Shown piece after piece: positions 1 through 8,759 of a DNA stretch of 64,000 nt. The notes beneath the pieces were generated by a model. That model did not search any database and was not told the origin of the DNA. It was given only the letters and a program-made list of their open reading frames with translations. Positions within the stretch are counted from its first letter, which is position 1, and each line of letters opens with the position of its first letter. The DNA is from Anastatus disparis (lineage: Eukaryota; Arthropoda; Insecta; Hymenoptera; Eupelmidae), in NCBI GenBank assembly GCA_017163975.1, contig JAFFSR010000353.1, positions 650,001 through 714,000 on the forward strand. The letters are read 5' to 3'. The position numbers and the translations under genes are program-made.

Positions 1-410
1 ATTTGACGATGTATTGTTATGCAATGACCACATACTTTTTTTTACATGGAACTAAAAGATATTTTTATAACAAAAATCAAATAATGTATGGCCGACCAAA
101 ATAATTCTGCATTAGATGAGTCTATCATTTGAATTATGTCGATAGGACAGGGTTATGTTATGCGATGACCACATAGCCAATTTTTATAGGATTACTTGAT
201 AATTAATTATGAAACCATAAGATCATAATGTCCGGAAAATTTTCTGCAGATCTTTTTCAATCCGACAATCGGAACATGTCATTGTTACGTGGTATGGTTT
301 TGTGATTACCACATGTCCAACCTGGGATTTTTTCTGTTTTAATTAAAATGTAGAGTACACTAGAATATGCGGCCGACAAAATTGCTACCGAAATCTAATA
401 GAAATCACAA
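1..410. repeat. degenerate tandem repeat, about 140-bp period
   Basis: The motif tgaccacata/ttaccacatg recurs near 25, 166 and 306, a spacing of 141 and 140 bp. Further shared blocks such as ggccgac(c/a)aaa recur between them. About three diverged units are visible and the array may continue left of the window. No coding potential is seen. It looks like an eroded satellite or the edge of a larger repeat. Confidence 0.5.
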
Positions 411-2148
411 GAAAATTAATTGAAAATAAGTAATAGTACCCTGTAGAACTCAACTGTCTTACGACAATTATTTTATGTCTAAATTATTCTAAATAAGACA
501 TAAATATATTAAATTTGAAAAACTTATTTAACAAAAATTTATAAATAGCAATAAAAATAAATAACTTTTATATGAGAAAAATGAGCAAAACTTTTAATTT
601 TATGAATAAATCAAAAATGAATTTTTTTCTTAAAGCATGTTGTTAATTAATGTTTTATTTAATATCATTAATACTATTAAATTTTAGATAATATTATTAC
701 TTTTAAATTATTATCATTTCTTATTTCTTTTACTGTATTCGTTTGCTAAAATTCGTTTACTAAATTGCAGTAAGACTTTTACAATATTATAATTTGAGAT
801 TTTCAAGCATTCCCACATTATATTAACAATGTGTCAAAAAAAATTTAATTTTTTTATGAATTCCTTTAAAAAATTATGTATTTAAAAGTTTAATTATTAA
901 ATACTTAAATTTGAACAATGAATTAATATTTCTAATAATAATAACGATTCTTTAATTGATAAGTAAACACTAAAATCTAGGTTTCATACAAAGAAATATT
1001 TTAGTGGTATGTATAGAATTATTTATCAGTCTAATACCCTAGTAGAAATTAAAACGATCTTTTTACCATTTTATGCCTATTGCTTTGAAATGAAGAGTTA
1101 AAAATGGGAATTTTTATGGCTATTTCTTTAACCAATATAAAATGTTTTTCTACACGGAAAGACTGACGCACCGCTATATGTAATGTTCATCACAGGTTTT
1201 AGCAGTGAACGACACCATAATAGCAATGATTTTTCTTACCAACTTACCTGATATCATAAATATGTTGGCTGTTTTGGTAGATTGAATAACGCAAGGGATT
1301 TTTTGTGCAGAAAAATTAAATTTTCCTGTGTATGAGAATTGAAAGAATGAAATTTTGAATATTTGCTTCATATTTTTAAGTATAAATGCATATGCATAAC
1401 CTATAACTGTCTAATGTTTTATGGATAGCAGCAATACATAGTAAGATAAATGACAAACATATCACATAAGATGTATTTTTTTACACGTTCATGAAGATAC
1501 GTGACATTACAAATACAGGTGTGTTAGTTTTTCCGTGTACCTATGTAATGCTGATAAAATAATAACATTTTATGCTCATTTTCGAGGATTGAAATGTGAT
1601 CTTAGAAAAATATTCATTATTAAATCTTTATAAAGAAAGAATTTATGCTGTATATTTTAGCGATAAAATGTTAAATTATAAAAAATGGAAAAATATCGAT
1701 TTAATAGACAATTAAAGAAAAAAAGTTTGAATAAAAATTGAAAAAAAATGATTTTAAATTAACATGAATTATTTTTAGCACTGCAAATTTACTTTTTTAC
1801 AAAGAATGAAATTTTTAGAAATTTCATTTTTTATTTTAACCTATTGAGTCCGAGATCCCTTTCCTAGTTAAAAAGTAAATATTTTTTCATATGTTTGAAT
1901 TATTTTGAGTTCCTCTAGGTGTGCTTCGGAAGTTTAAGAAACCTAAAGCATCCATAAGTGTAATGTCAAACACATCTAATGAGAAAATTTTTGAAATTAT
2001 TTTATAATTTAAGAAATTTTTAGTAATACTAATAAGAAGAAAAACCCCAAAAAAGGAAAGCAAACGGCAATAAAAGACTTAGGAGCCGAAGCTCTTGAGC
2101 GTATATGCACCGTAGGCGGGTCAGCTCGGCAAGTGTATATGCACCTAT
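411..2148. other. AT-rich DNA without recognisable gene
   Basis: No open frame with protein-like composition is seen on either strand; the only longer frame (1174-1371) has low-complexity composition and no recognisable motif. A block at 1037, ccctagtagaaatt, resembles the termini of the CCCTG-ended foldbacks further right, but no partner end was found. Confidence 0.5.

Positions 2149-2205
<57 letters not shown>
2149..2205. repeat. (AC)n/(AT)n microsatellite at the left Polinton edge
   Basis: An AC run passes into a pure AT run that directly abuts the left terminal inverted repeat. The right terminus is also followed by a short tatata run, so the element probably inserted into an AT microsatellite. 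That makes the expected 6-bp target duplication (possibly TATATA) impossible to delimit exactly. Confidence 0.8.
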
Positions 2206-2207
<2 letters not shown>

Positions 2208-2552
2208 TAGTATATGGACTGGTATAGCGAGACATATCGATTTTTTTGCACCTGTCTCTCTCCCCCATTGTTTCGCTCCCTCTGTCTCGACCCCTTGTCT
2301 CGCTCCCCTTTACATGTCTGGCATGTATAAAGGGGTTGTATAATCGTGAATTGATTTGACCCACTTTCCCCTCCCCCACCTGTCTGGGTGAATAAGGTGT
2401 CCTCTCTCCCGCATCTGTCTGAGGGTGTTATAGTTTCTATGGTGACCTTGAAACCCTTAATGATTTGCATCTTCTATCTTTTTTCTTCACAGCCGTAAGT
2501 ATAGTATATATGTATGTATATATTTTTTAATGTGAGTAACATTATAAAAATT
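2206..2552 (+). repeat. Polinton left terminal inverted repeat
   Basis: This segment matches the reverse complement of about 21519-21879 at high identity, including the blocks gggtcaaatcaattcacgat and ggagcgagacaaggggtcga as read from the right copy. The similarity starts next to the AT microsatellite and fades near 2552. It is rich in CT/GA tracts and carries no gene; the long open frames through it are shadows in simple sequence. Confidence 0.9.
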
Positions 2553-2742
2553 AAATAAATAAGTGATAAAAAAATCATATAACATTGTTATGAAAAAATA
2601 TTAATATAAAAAATATATTTTATAATATTAAAGGTCTGAATGTTATATAGTACTTTTTATCTATTGATTGTTATTTCTTACGTATAAACTTTTGTTGGTC
2701 CTAAAAAGGACCGTATGTAAGTATATGAATTTTTTTTTTAAA

Positions 2743-2904
2743 TTAAAATTTTTTATATCCTTTTCTTTCAGGAATAGAATAAGTGTTTGTTGAGAATTTA
2801 TCAGAATATTGTTTCCAGGTTGATGATGATTGATTTTCCTTCTTTTTCTTATCGTCACCTTGTACTAAAGGTGTTTTGGCGGTGTTGGAACTATTTTGAC
2901 CCAT
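2743..2904 (-). CDS. small hypothetical protein, 53 aa, MGQ start
   Basis: A short open frame at the left end of the Polinton gene cluster. It starts MGQNSSNTAKTP and has a KKKKEN cluster near residue 24. The N-terminus Gly2 with Ser6 fits the general N-myristoylation pattern (MGxxxS), and the neighbouring small frame also starts MGQ. There are no other recognisable motifs. It may be a separate small gene or part of a spliced transcript with the frame at 2949-3125. Coding status is an inference from position and the MGQ parallel only. Confidence 0.35.
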   Translation of the reverse strand: MGQNSSNTAKTPLVQGDDKKKKENQSSSTWKQYSDKFSTNTYSIPERKGYKKF

Positions 2905-2948
2905 AGTGTTAAACGCGTGATATACAGATATGATAAGAGACAGATTAT

Positions 2949-3125
2949 TTATTGTAAAAAGTTATTATTTAAATGAATATTTTCATTTGTGTTATTTTTT
3001 TTATTATGTTTTTGAGAACGTTCAAATTTTACTGTTTCTTTTTTATAATGTTCCTTATATTTTTCTCTTTTTATAGCACTGTCTGTAGAACGTAATGAAG
3101 CGATCTTACCTGTGCATTGCCCCAT
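2949..3125 (-). CDS. small hypothetical lysine-rich protein, 58 aa, MGQ start
   Basis: The frame begins MGQCTGKIASLRSTDS and continues as a basic, Lys/Glu/Asn-rich tail. I chose the internal Met at 3125 over the upstream Met at 3140 because of the match with the MGQ start of the neighbouring frame. Gly2 and a Cys at position 4 would suit dual acylation. A good splice-donor sequence, acag/gtaaga, lies immediately after the fifth codon, so an alternative is that only MGQCT plus a downstream exon is translated; no clear acceptor was found. Function unknown. Confidence 0.35.
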   Translation of the reverse strand: MGQCTGKIASLRSTDSAIKREKYKEHYKKETVKFERSQKHNKKNNTNENIHLNNNFLQ

Positions 3126-3250
3126 GTCTGTTTCGAGCAATCGTTATAAAATAAATGAAGAATTATTGGGAAGGGTGGTTGTTTTTATAGTTAAAAAAAA
3201 AACAAGTCATTTACACAATTAAAGCAATTTATTAATATTAATATATATTT

Positions 3251-4075
3251 TTATACAGGAATCATTACATCCCTCAAATCTTTTACAATCATCGGTAAAC
3301 TAAATGCGGATATTTCCGATAAAACAAATTTTAAATATAAGCTTTTATAATGATCCGTATCATCTACCATATTTTCTGTGACGTAACCTTCTAATTCGGT
3401 ATTGAGAATAGAATAGTATTGTTTAAATGATTTGTAGTCGTTAAGAATTACTTTTGCGTTGTCCAGTCCTTCTTGTCCAAGTTTATTTTTTAAAAAGTCT
3501 AGTATGTGATCAGTAGTACGGTTGACCTTACCGACACGCTCGCTTAAATCGTTGAGAAGAAGATCTACCAAGACACTTTGTTGACGAAGACCTTCGAATG
3601 TTGACTGTTGCATGACTATACCTGATGGATGATTGAAAGTCTTTCTCTTTTTGCAGAGCGATTGTCCTGGAGTCTCTTCTTCTTCCTCGGAGACGTGTAT
3701 CTCGTTTGGGTGAGGTCTTTCGTCAATGCTGATAGATTTGGTGCCGTATGATGTAGTGAAATTTAAATCCTGATTGGTTAGAAACAATTTAGTCGGTCTT
3801 CCGAAATCTTGATAAAAAGAATAAGAATTATGAAAATAAGCTGTAATGGCGTCAAATTGATCTTTGAGAAAATCCCAGCTACGGCGATCAAGAGAGATAC
3901 TTTTGTGCGAGCCACCTGATGAAACTAGTTTAATAACTTCGTGATAGTATCCGCCGCTATATTCAAGACCGACACAAATTCTCTTTGAGTTCGACTTCTT
4001 GAGCGCACAGGTAGTAGATAATAAAAGGTTTGGCAATTCCGGTTTTACCGGATCGCGTAATTCACAAGGAGCCAT
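3251..4075 (-). CDS. Polinton protein with PC4-like N-terminal region, 274 aa
   Basis: This intact frame starts MAPCELRDP. Residues about 31-81 resemble the transcriptional coactivator PC4/p15 single-stranded-DNA-binding fold: a KRICVGLEYSGG strand region, an IKLVSSGG turn, then SISLDRRSWDFLKDQFDAI, which parallels the conserved GISL...W..LK..I..I signature of that family. Residues 130-150 form an acidic plus KKRK stretch that may be a nuclear localisation signal. The C-terminal half is predicted helical and unrecognised. If the PC4 match is right, the protein could bind single-stranded DNA during protein-primed replication or act in transcription. It is the left-most sizeable gene, upstream of an AT-rich regulatory-looking spacer. 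A TATAAAA lies near 4181-4187 on the minus strand. The fold assignment is inferred by eye. Confidence 0.6.
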   Translation of the reverse strand: MAPCELRDPVKPELPNLLLSTTCALKKSNSKRICVGLEYSGGYYHEVIKLVSSGGSHKSISLDRRSWDFLKDQFDAITAYFHNSYSFYQDFGRPTKLFLTNQDLNFTTSYGTKSISIDERPHPNEIHVSEEEEETPGQSLCKKRKTFNHPSGIVMQQSTFEGLRQQSVLVDLLLNDLSERVGKVNRTTDHILDFLKNKLGQEGLDNAKVILNDYKSFKQYYSILNTELEGYVTENMVDDTDHYKSLYLKFVLSEISAFSLPMIVKDLRDVMIPV

Positions 4076-4175
4076 TTTTATGTGTTGCTCTATCCGAAGT
4101 TGATTTTGTACTGAAATTTAAAAAGAACATTTTACCTTACTGCGCATAAGACAAATCAGAATGTAGAGGGCGGTA

Positions 4176-4228
4176 AATACTTTTATAATAGGGTAGTAAC
4201 ACCTGGTCTGTATATTAGGTGTGCAATA

Positions 4229-4279
<51 letters not shown>

Positions 4280-4362
4280 AATTAAATAAAAGAAATATTA
4301 TTAGGGGTGGATAAATTTTATAATAGAATAATAACACCTGGTCTGTAGACCAGGTGTACAAT

Positions 4363-4433
<71 letters not shown>

Positions 4434-4445
4434 AACTACGTACAA
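4176..4445. promoter_or_regulatory. duplicated TATA plus ACACCTGGTC hairpin module with AT runs
   Basis: Two direct copies of one module (about 4180-4277 and 4316-4428) each contain ttttataata, then aacacctggtctgta, then a long AT microsatellite. The second copy has a near-perfect palindrome at 4334-4357 with 11-bp arms ACACCTGGTCT/AGACCAGGTGT and a 2-bp centre; in the first copy (about 4199-4222) the right arm is degenerate. Placement between the PC4-like gene and the protease gene, both read leftward, suggests a promoter or operator for the former. The role is inferred. Confidence 0.4.
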
Positions 4446-4635
4446 AAAAACTATTATAGGTAGGATGGGAGGGTGGAGTAAAGGTAAGTAAATAATTACA
4501 AATTAATTTTTATGCACACAAAAGAAGATTTATTCACATATAAATTTCAAAATTGACATTGATTACAGTCAAATATGAAACACACGTTTGATTACAATAT
4601 TTTGAAGTAAAATTATGAATATTATTATGTTTATC
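4446..4635. other. AT-rich spacer between PC4-like gene and protease
   Basis: AT-rich sequence with short inverted and direct repeats and no open frame of note. It lies downstream of the protease stop on the minus strand and upstream of the duplicated module. Confidence 0.4.
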
Positions 4636-5176
4636 TTAATATCTTAACCTAGAAGTACATGTTTGATTATAAAGGCCTGAACCTCGAAAACGTTCTCCGG
4701 CGAATGTACTCGCCCGCTTACATCTTTTGCGTTTAATTTTATTTAAAATTCTTTTATAAAAATTTTCAGCTATTTCATTATTTTTTTTCGTGTTATTTGA
4801 AAAGAAGCTACAAAACGCGCGTAAACTAGCACCGCTACACATATAATATAGAAACATAATAGTATACTGGCCGCAACACGTCGAATCGATGCTTTGCAGG
4901 TTTGGTGCTCCATCGAAAAACTTTACAGTTTCTTCTGAGTCTTTCAAGATGGTATTTTGAGACTGGTGGGAAACCGTAACTATCGAAATACGTTCCGTAT
5001 CCATTTTTATCGATATACATGGCCACTCAATGCGTACCAGGTTTGGTATGATCATCGGTATTACACACAACAGCGACCGGTGTTATCATTACATTCGGAA
5101 TTCGATCTGCTGCGCATACGCCAATTGTTTTGGCTTTCAGCCCTTCCAGGGCCCTCATTATCTGACTGGTGTTCAT
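4636..5176 (-). pseudogene. PRO: adenain-type cysteine protease (Polinton PRO), broken
   Basis: The family (adenovirus maturation protease, C5 type) cleaves capsid and core precursors during virion assembly. Reading from an ATG at 5176, the first frame contains the GVCAAD and CNTD...PGTH region with the catalytic His, then an in-frame TGA at 5027-5029 where the family has Trp. The same frame continues with AMYIDKNGYGTYFDSYG, which holds the acidic catalytic position. Near 4899 a one-base frameshift moves the coding frame; the second frame holds LQSIDSTCCGQYTIMF with the oxyanion Gln and catalytic Cys and runs to the stop at 4636. Total length of about 180 codons fits the family. The 5' end overlaps the 3' end of the upstream gene by about 115 bp in another frame. 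Every catalytic position is recognisable, so inactivation looks recent. Confidence 0.85.
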
Positions 5177-5888
5177 TTGTATTATTTTCCTGTGTTAAAC
5201 TACAATTCTGATCATCATCACTCGCGTATTCTATGGTTTTATCGTCGTCGTCGTCATCGTCTACTTCGTCGATTCCCGTAAAAGTCACACTTGATCCAAA
5301 TCTTACGATGCTATTTTTCTTGTAAGCAAGTTTTTGAAGAGAGTCATAGAATAGTTCACAACTTCTTTTAGGCAGATTTTGTTGAGATTCTTGAGGGAGT
5401 AGTGAATAAAGCCACTCTCTCAACAGATGTGATCTCTGCATGGCACAGTACTCCTTTTTATAGAGGTTTTCTTGGCAAGCGTGAAAACAGCATATTTTCT
5501 GGGAAGGAAACTGTCTTTGTAAGTCGGTAAAGCCTGTGGTGGTGTAATCCTCTATATTTATAACGTTACGTGCCATAATAGATTCTATGTATCTAGCCTT
5601 TTCAGCACCTCTGACGTAAATTCTTACAGCATTTCTCGCTATGTTGTAAAAATGATACCGTAATTTGCGTAGAATAACGTCACCGTCGAACCACTGTAAA
5701 CCGTGTAGACATGACGACACGTAATCGTTACTAGTTTTTATATCTTCTGGTAAATTATCAAATTCGTAGGGTGGTGCTATTATCCAATGACCGATTACTT
5801 GTTCTTGCAGAGAAACTACTGCCACTTCTTTGGGTAAAAATTTATTATCTTTATCTCTTAAGCCTTGAATATCTATTACGTAATCCAT
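5061..5888 (-). CDS. conserved Polinton protein of unknown function, 275 aa
   Basis: An open frame from MDYVIDIQGLRD to a stop inside the protease gene. The N-terminal pattern IDIQGLRD...FLPKEVAVVS, followed by PPYEF..LPEDI, HGLQWFDGD and VRGAEKARYIE, belongs to a family I have seen encoded near transposons and Polintons of insects. The early acidic residue in a hydrophobic strand plus the later Glu resembles an RNase H-like/DEDD exonuclease layout, but I cannot confirm catalytic residues. Cys/His at CCFHAC...YCA (residues about 154-170) might bind metal. The C-terminal quarter is acidic and low in complexity, with a run of seven Asp. The tail overlaps the start of the protease gene. A TATAAG lies near 5972-5977, about 85 bp upstream. 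Confidence 0.6.
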   Translation of the reverse strand: MDYVIDIQGLRDKDNKFLPKEVAVVSLQEQVIGHWIIAPPYEFDNLPEDIKTSNDYVSSCLHGLQWFDGDVILRKLRYHFYNIARNAVRIYVRGAEKARYIESIMARNVINIEDYTTTGFTDLQRQFPSQKICCFHACQENLYKKEYCAMQRSHLLREWLYSLLPQESQQNLPKRSCELFYDSLQKLAYKKNSIVRFGSSVTFTGIDEVDDDDDDDKTIEYASDDDQNCSLTQENNTNEHQSDNEGPGRAESQNNWRMRSRSNSECNDNTGRCCV

Positions 5889-6011
5889 CGTGGTGAAAAC
5901 GCGAGCTCGTGTGTACTACTACGACTGAGTGTAAGAAGCAACTAGAGCAATGAGAAATGAAACGAATGGTCTTATAATGTTTCTCCCATTATTTTCTCCA
6001 CCCCTTCCACC

Positions 6012-7329
6012 TTAGGCATTAAAATCCGTAATAATTTGTCTGTTTGAATCGATTTCTAGCACGTTATCGAATTCGGCGTAAACGATGCAATTTATTGTTT
6101 CCCTAAGAGCCTGCTCAAAGCGAACTTCAATGCGCAGAGCACCCGAGCGTACGAGATTCCAATGTGATGAAAAATGAGCCGACAAATCAGGCGTCAAGTC
6201 GAATGCAAAGAGACAGTAACCTTCTGGATAAGAGGTTCGGCTAACATCGATACCCTCGTTGAGAAAATGTATACCAGTACCGGAGAATAGCGTGTGATAA
6301 GCGTCTACATAGAGTTTATTATTTCCTGTGTATTTTGGCTGTAGGGGTTTGCTTGGTAGAGAGAAAATTGATAGAATAATGTTGAAAGTTGAAAGGATTC
6401 AATTGACGATTGCCGTTGAAGGCTCGGTTACTCACAAAACCTATGATGATCCTTTTTGGCAACTGGCCTAATATAACATTATCAAGAGTATCTCCTAAAA
6501 TTCCGCTATGTAAAGTGAATGATTTCACTTCCACTCTTGTTATTGGGTATTTTGCAGTAATTTTGTTCAAAGCATTAGCATGAGCCAATAGTATGGCTGG
6601 ACTTATTTTAGCTCGACGGACGATTAGCGTCGCTTCTCTGATGCGCACTGAAAATTTTCCGTCATCGGTGAAATCCATCAAATAAAACGCGTCCTTGCTA
6701 CGAACGAGTCTCACTCGCATCTCAACACCATTTACCAAAAATTTACCTTGATTAAATACATCGCAATGGAGGTGGCCAATCATATCGACAACTTTACCGC
6801 CAGCTGTAAAGTATTGACGATTCCGAGAACCGACATTTGCCCCAACTGTTCCGGTAGCAATTGCTGGTGATGCATCCATACATCCTGCTGTGTCCGCATA
6901 CCAAAGTGCGGAGGTGAGGTGTGATGTTAAGGCAGAAGAAGCGTAATTTAAGAGCGTTTCTACGTAAGCTCTGTAAGGATAGGCGTTGTTTGGGGGTGAA
7001 ACTAGCTTTGAATTGAAAAAGATGTCCATTTGCTCGAACAACGAATGTAAAAAATTGTTAATAGGAGCAACTTTTGCATTTTTGGCGTCGGTTCCCACGG
7101 GTGTAATTTCCACGCTTACTTGCAACATTGTATGCGCTAGATCGATGTAATGCTCGGTCGAACCAGGAACCAAAAATTCTAAAGGTGAATCGCTTCCATT
7201 GCTGAGAGATGATACAGGTTTGTTGTAGAGAAAAGAACTGCTTTCAATTGAAGTTTGCGTCGGGGGAAGAGTAAAAATATCTAGTTCGCTCTTCGTACCT
7301 TCACCACTGCACGCGTGTAGAAAAGCCAT
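6012..7329 (-). pseudogene. MCP: major capsid protein (double jelly-roll MCP), frameshifted
   Basis: The N-terminal frame starts MAFLHACSGEGTKSELDIF and continues with the family signatures LPPTQTSIESS, LEFLVPGSTEHYIDL and MDIFFNSKLVSPPNNAYPYRAYVETLLNY. This is the insect Polinton capsid protein often annotated as F54H12.2-like. Its trimer forms the hexon-like capsomer of the icosahedral shell. I use Met 7329 rather than 7371 because MAFLH is the conserved start. Near 6355-6362 the frame changes; the C-terminal part in the second frame holds AYHTLFSGTGIHFLNEG, GYCLFAFDLTPDLSAH, FEQALRETINCIVYAEFDN and the stop at 6012. Relative to the family the junction also seems to lack several residues, so the lesion is probably a small out-of-frame deletion rather than a single-base error. 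Confidence 0.88.
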
Positions 7330-7342
7330 TTTTTTTAATGAT

Positions 7343-7864
7343 TTATTTAGGTCGAAAAATGTCAGATACACTTCTCAATACTTTCTTCTTCTTTCGCCTT
7401 GATGTTTTCTTTTTCTTGCCTATACCACGCTTATTTGTCTTTCTCTTTGTCTTTCTTTTCTTGCTCGATGCGTTGTATGCGGGAACACGAGCTCGCGTTG
7501 ACTGTCGTTTGCGCTTAGCAGTAACAGCTTTATATCCACTACCTTTCATAATATCGGAAATTTTATTAGCTGCTTTTCTTTTTAAATTTCGACCCGACTC
7601 TCGAGTACGTGTGTTGAGAGACTCTTTAAAATTCGCTCTCTTATTCGTCACGTCGTCTAGCACGTTCAAGCTTGTTCGGACGGCTTCTTTGCCTACTGCC
7701 TTGGCCCCACTGGCAAGATATGGCACAATTTTTCTAAATAATCCTCCGAGAAAGCTACCAATTCCAGAGCCTCTTTGAAACGTTGAACCAGAGTAAACGT
7801 TTTTAATACCGCTTCCACCACCACCACCAGCCTGCTCGTCGTAGTAATGAATATAATAACTCAT
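7343..7864 (-). CDS. basic capsid/core-associated protein (adenovirus pVI/pX-like), 173 aa
   Basis: Intact frame beginning MSYYIHYYDEQAGGGGGSG. A glycine-rich N-terminus leads into RGSGIGSFLGGLFRKIVPYL (residues about 31-50), an amphipathic segment of the type found in adenovirus-like membrane-active and core proteins, then GAKAVGKEAVRTSLNVLDDV. The C-terminal 60 residues are extremely Lys/Arg-rich, fitting DNA condensation. The gene lies between the two capsid genes, 13 bp after the MCP start on one side and 12 bp from the penton-like gene on the other. Such proteins are usual protease substrates; GxGxxxG-type motifs near SGIGS and MKGSG could be cleavage points. Function is inferred from composition, motif and position. 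Confidence 0.7.
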   Translation of the reverse strand: MSYYIHYYDEQAGGGGGSGIKNVYSGSTFQRGSGIGSFLGGLFRKIVPYLASGAKAVGKEAVRTSLNVLDDVTNKRANFKESLNTRTRESGRNLKRKAANKISDIMKGSGYKAVTAKRKRQSTRARVPAYNASSKKRKTKRKTNKRGIGKKKKTSRRKKKKVLRSVSDIFRPK

Positions 7865-7876
7865 ATCGCTACGTAT

Positions 7877-8689
7877 TTAACGACTACGCTTGAAATGAAG
7901 CGTAACCGTCAGCGTTCCATACTCAAATGGTATTTTACGCCCATGCTGATCTCTTATATCGATAACAATATTTCGAAAGGTATGATGTAGTAGAGGTATG
8001 TATTGAATCGGTGCAAACTGTTTGATGACGGTTGATCCGAATTTGTACTTTGAATTTTCCAGGGCTACAATGCGTAAAAGTGCCGTTTCCGTATCACCAA
8101 CTGCATAAGGTTCGCACATGTCTGTGTAAACGTAGAGCTGATCGGGTATGGCCCGTGCTAAACTAGCTGGTCTATTGCCCACATTTATACTTGTTCCTGA
8201 GTTGGAAGTGACAAAAGTTCCTGTTTCTCTATGGACAATATCTTCAAAACCAAAAATACGACGAATTTTTTCGTTGAAAGTCGTGTAGTGCGGTTCTTCG
8301 CAAATGCAAATCCTTTTTAAGGTGTAATAACCTTTCTGAAATTCAGTCGGTTCAAGCTTCTGATGTTCACGCGCCTCGTGTACTTTATTTATTTCTTCCG
8401 CAAGTTGTTCAATGCTACTGTATACGCCATGAGGGAAATTACAAAACCCATTATTTTTCGAAACTTTGGGCTTAGCACTTCCTAATTTGAAAGTATAATA
8501 AGCTTCAGGTTCTTGAATATGCATAATAGTACAGGGTATGTGTATTTCGGCTATACCGACCTGCCAGTTACCGATTAATCTAATTTCACGACATAAATAA
8601 GTGGTAAAACAAGTAGTCGTATTGTCGGGAAAATAGCGCATACTACTGTTACTCGGTAGTACTAAATAAAAATCATCTAGATTATCCAT
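7877..8689 (-). CDS. mCP: minor capsid (penton-like) protein, 270 aa
   Basis: Intact frame from MDNLDDFYLVLPSNSS to TLHFKRSR. The N-terminal LPSNSSMRYFPDNTTTCFTTYL, the IRLIGNWQVGIAEIHIP strand pair and the C-terminal FAPIQYIPLLHHTFRNIVIDIRDQ and IPFEYGTLTVTLHF are characteristic of the Polinton penton/minor capsid protein, predicted to be a single jelly roll at the fivefold vertices. It sits directly upstream of the basic core protein and MCP in the usual virion-gene block. No break was seen. Confidence 0.82.
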   Translation of the reverse strand: MDNLDDFYLVLPSNSSMRYFPDNTTTCFTTYLCREIRLIGNWQVGIAEIHIPCTIMHIQEPEAYYTFKLGSAKPKVSKNNGFCNFPHGVYSSIEQLAEEINKVHEAREHQKLEPTEFQKGYYTLKRICICEEPHYTTFNEKIRRIFGFEDIVHRETGTFVTSNSGTSINVGNRPASLARAIPDQLYVYTDMCEPYAVGDTETALLRIVALENSKYKFGSTVIKQFAPIQYIPLLHHTFRNIVIDIRDQHGRKIPFEYGTLTVTLHFKRSR

Positions 8690-8759
8690 TATTTTTAAAT
8701 TCTTTTAACGTCCGATGCTTTTATCCAAGAATTAAATTTATCCGGATATCCTTTCCACT

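Noticed and set aside
2009..2470. Open frames across the left terminal repeat (and 21609-21993 across the right)
   Set aside because: They run through inverted-repeat and simple-sequence DNA, exist in overlapping frames and have no protein-like signature.
7338..7778. Plus-strand 146-aa ORF with hydrophobic stretches
   Set aside because: Antisense shadow of the Lys/Arg-rich basic capsid-associated gene.
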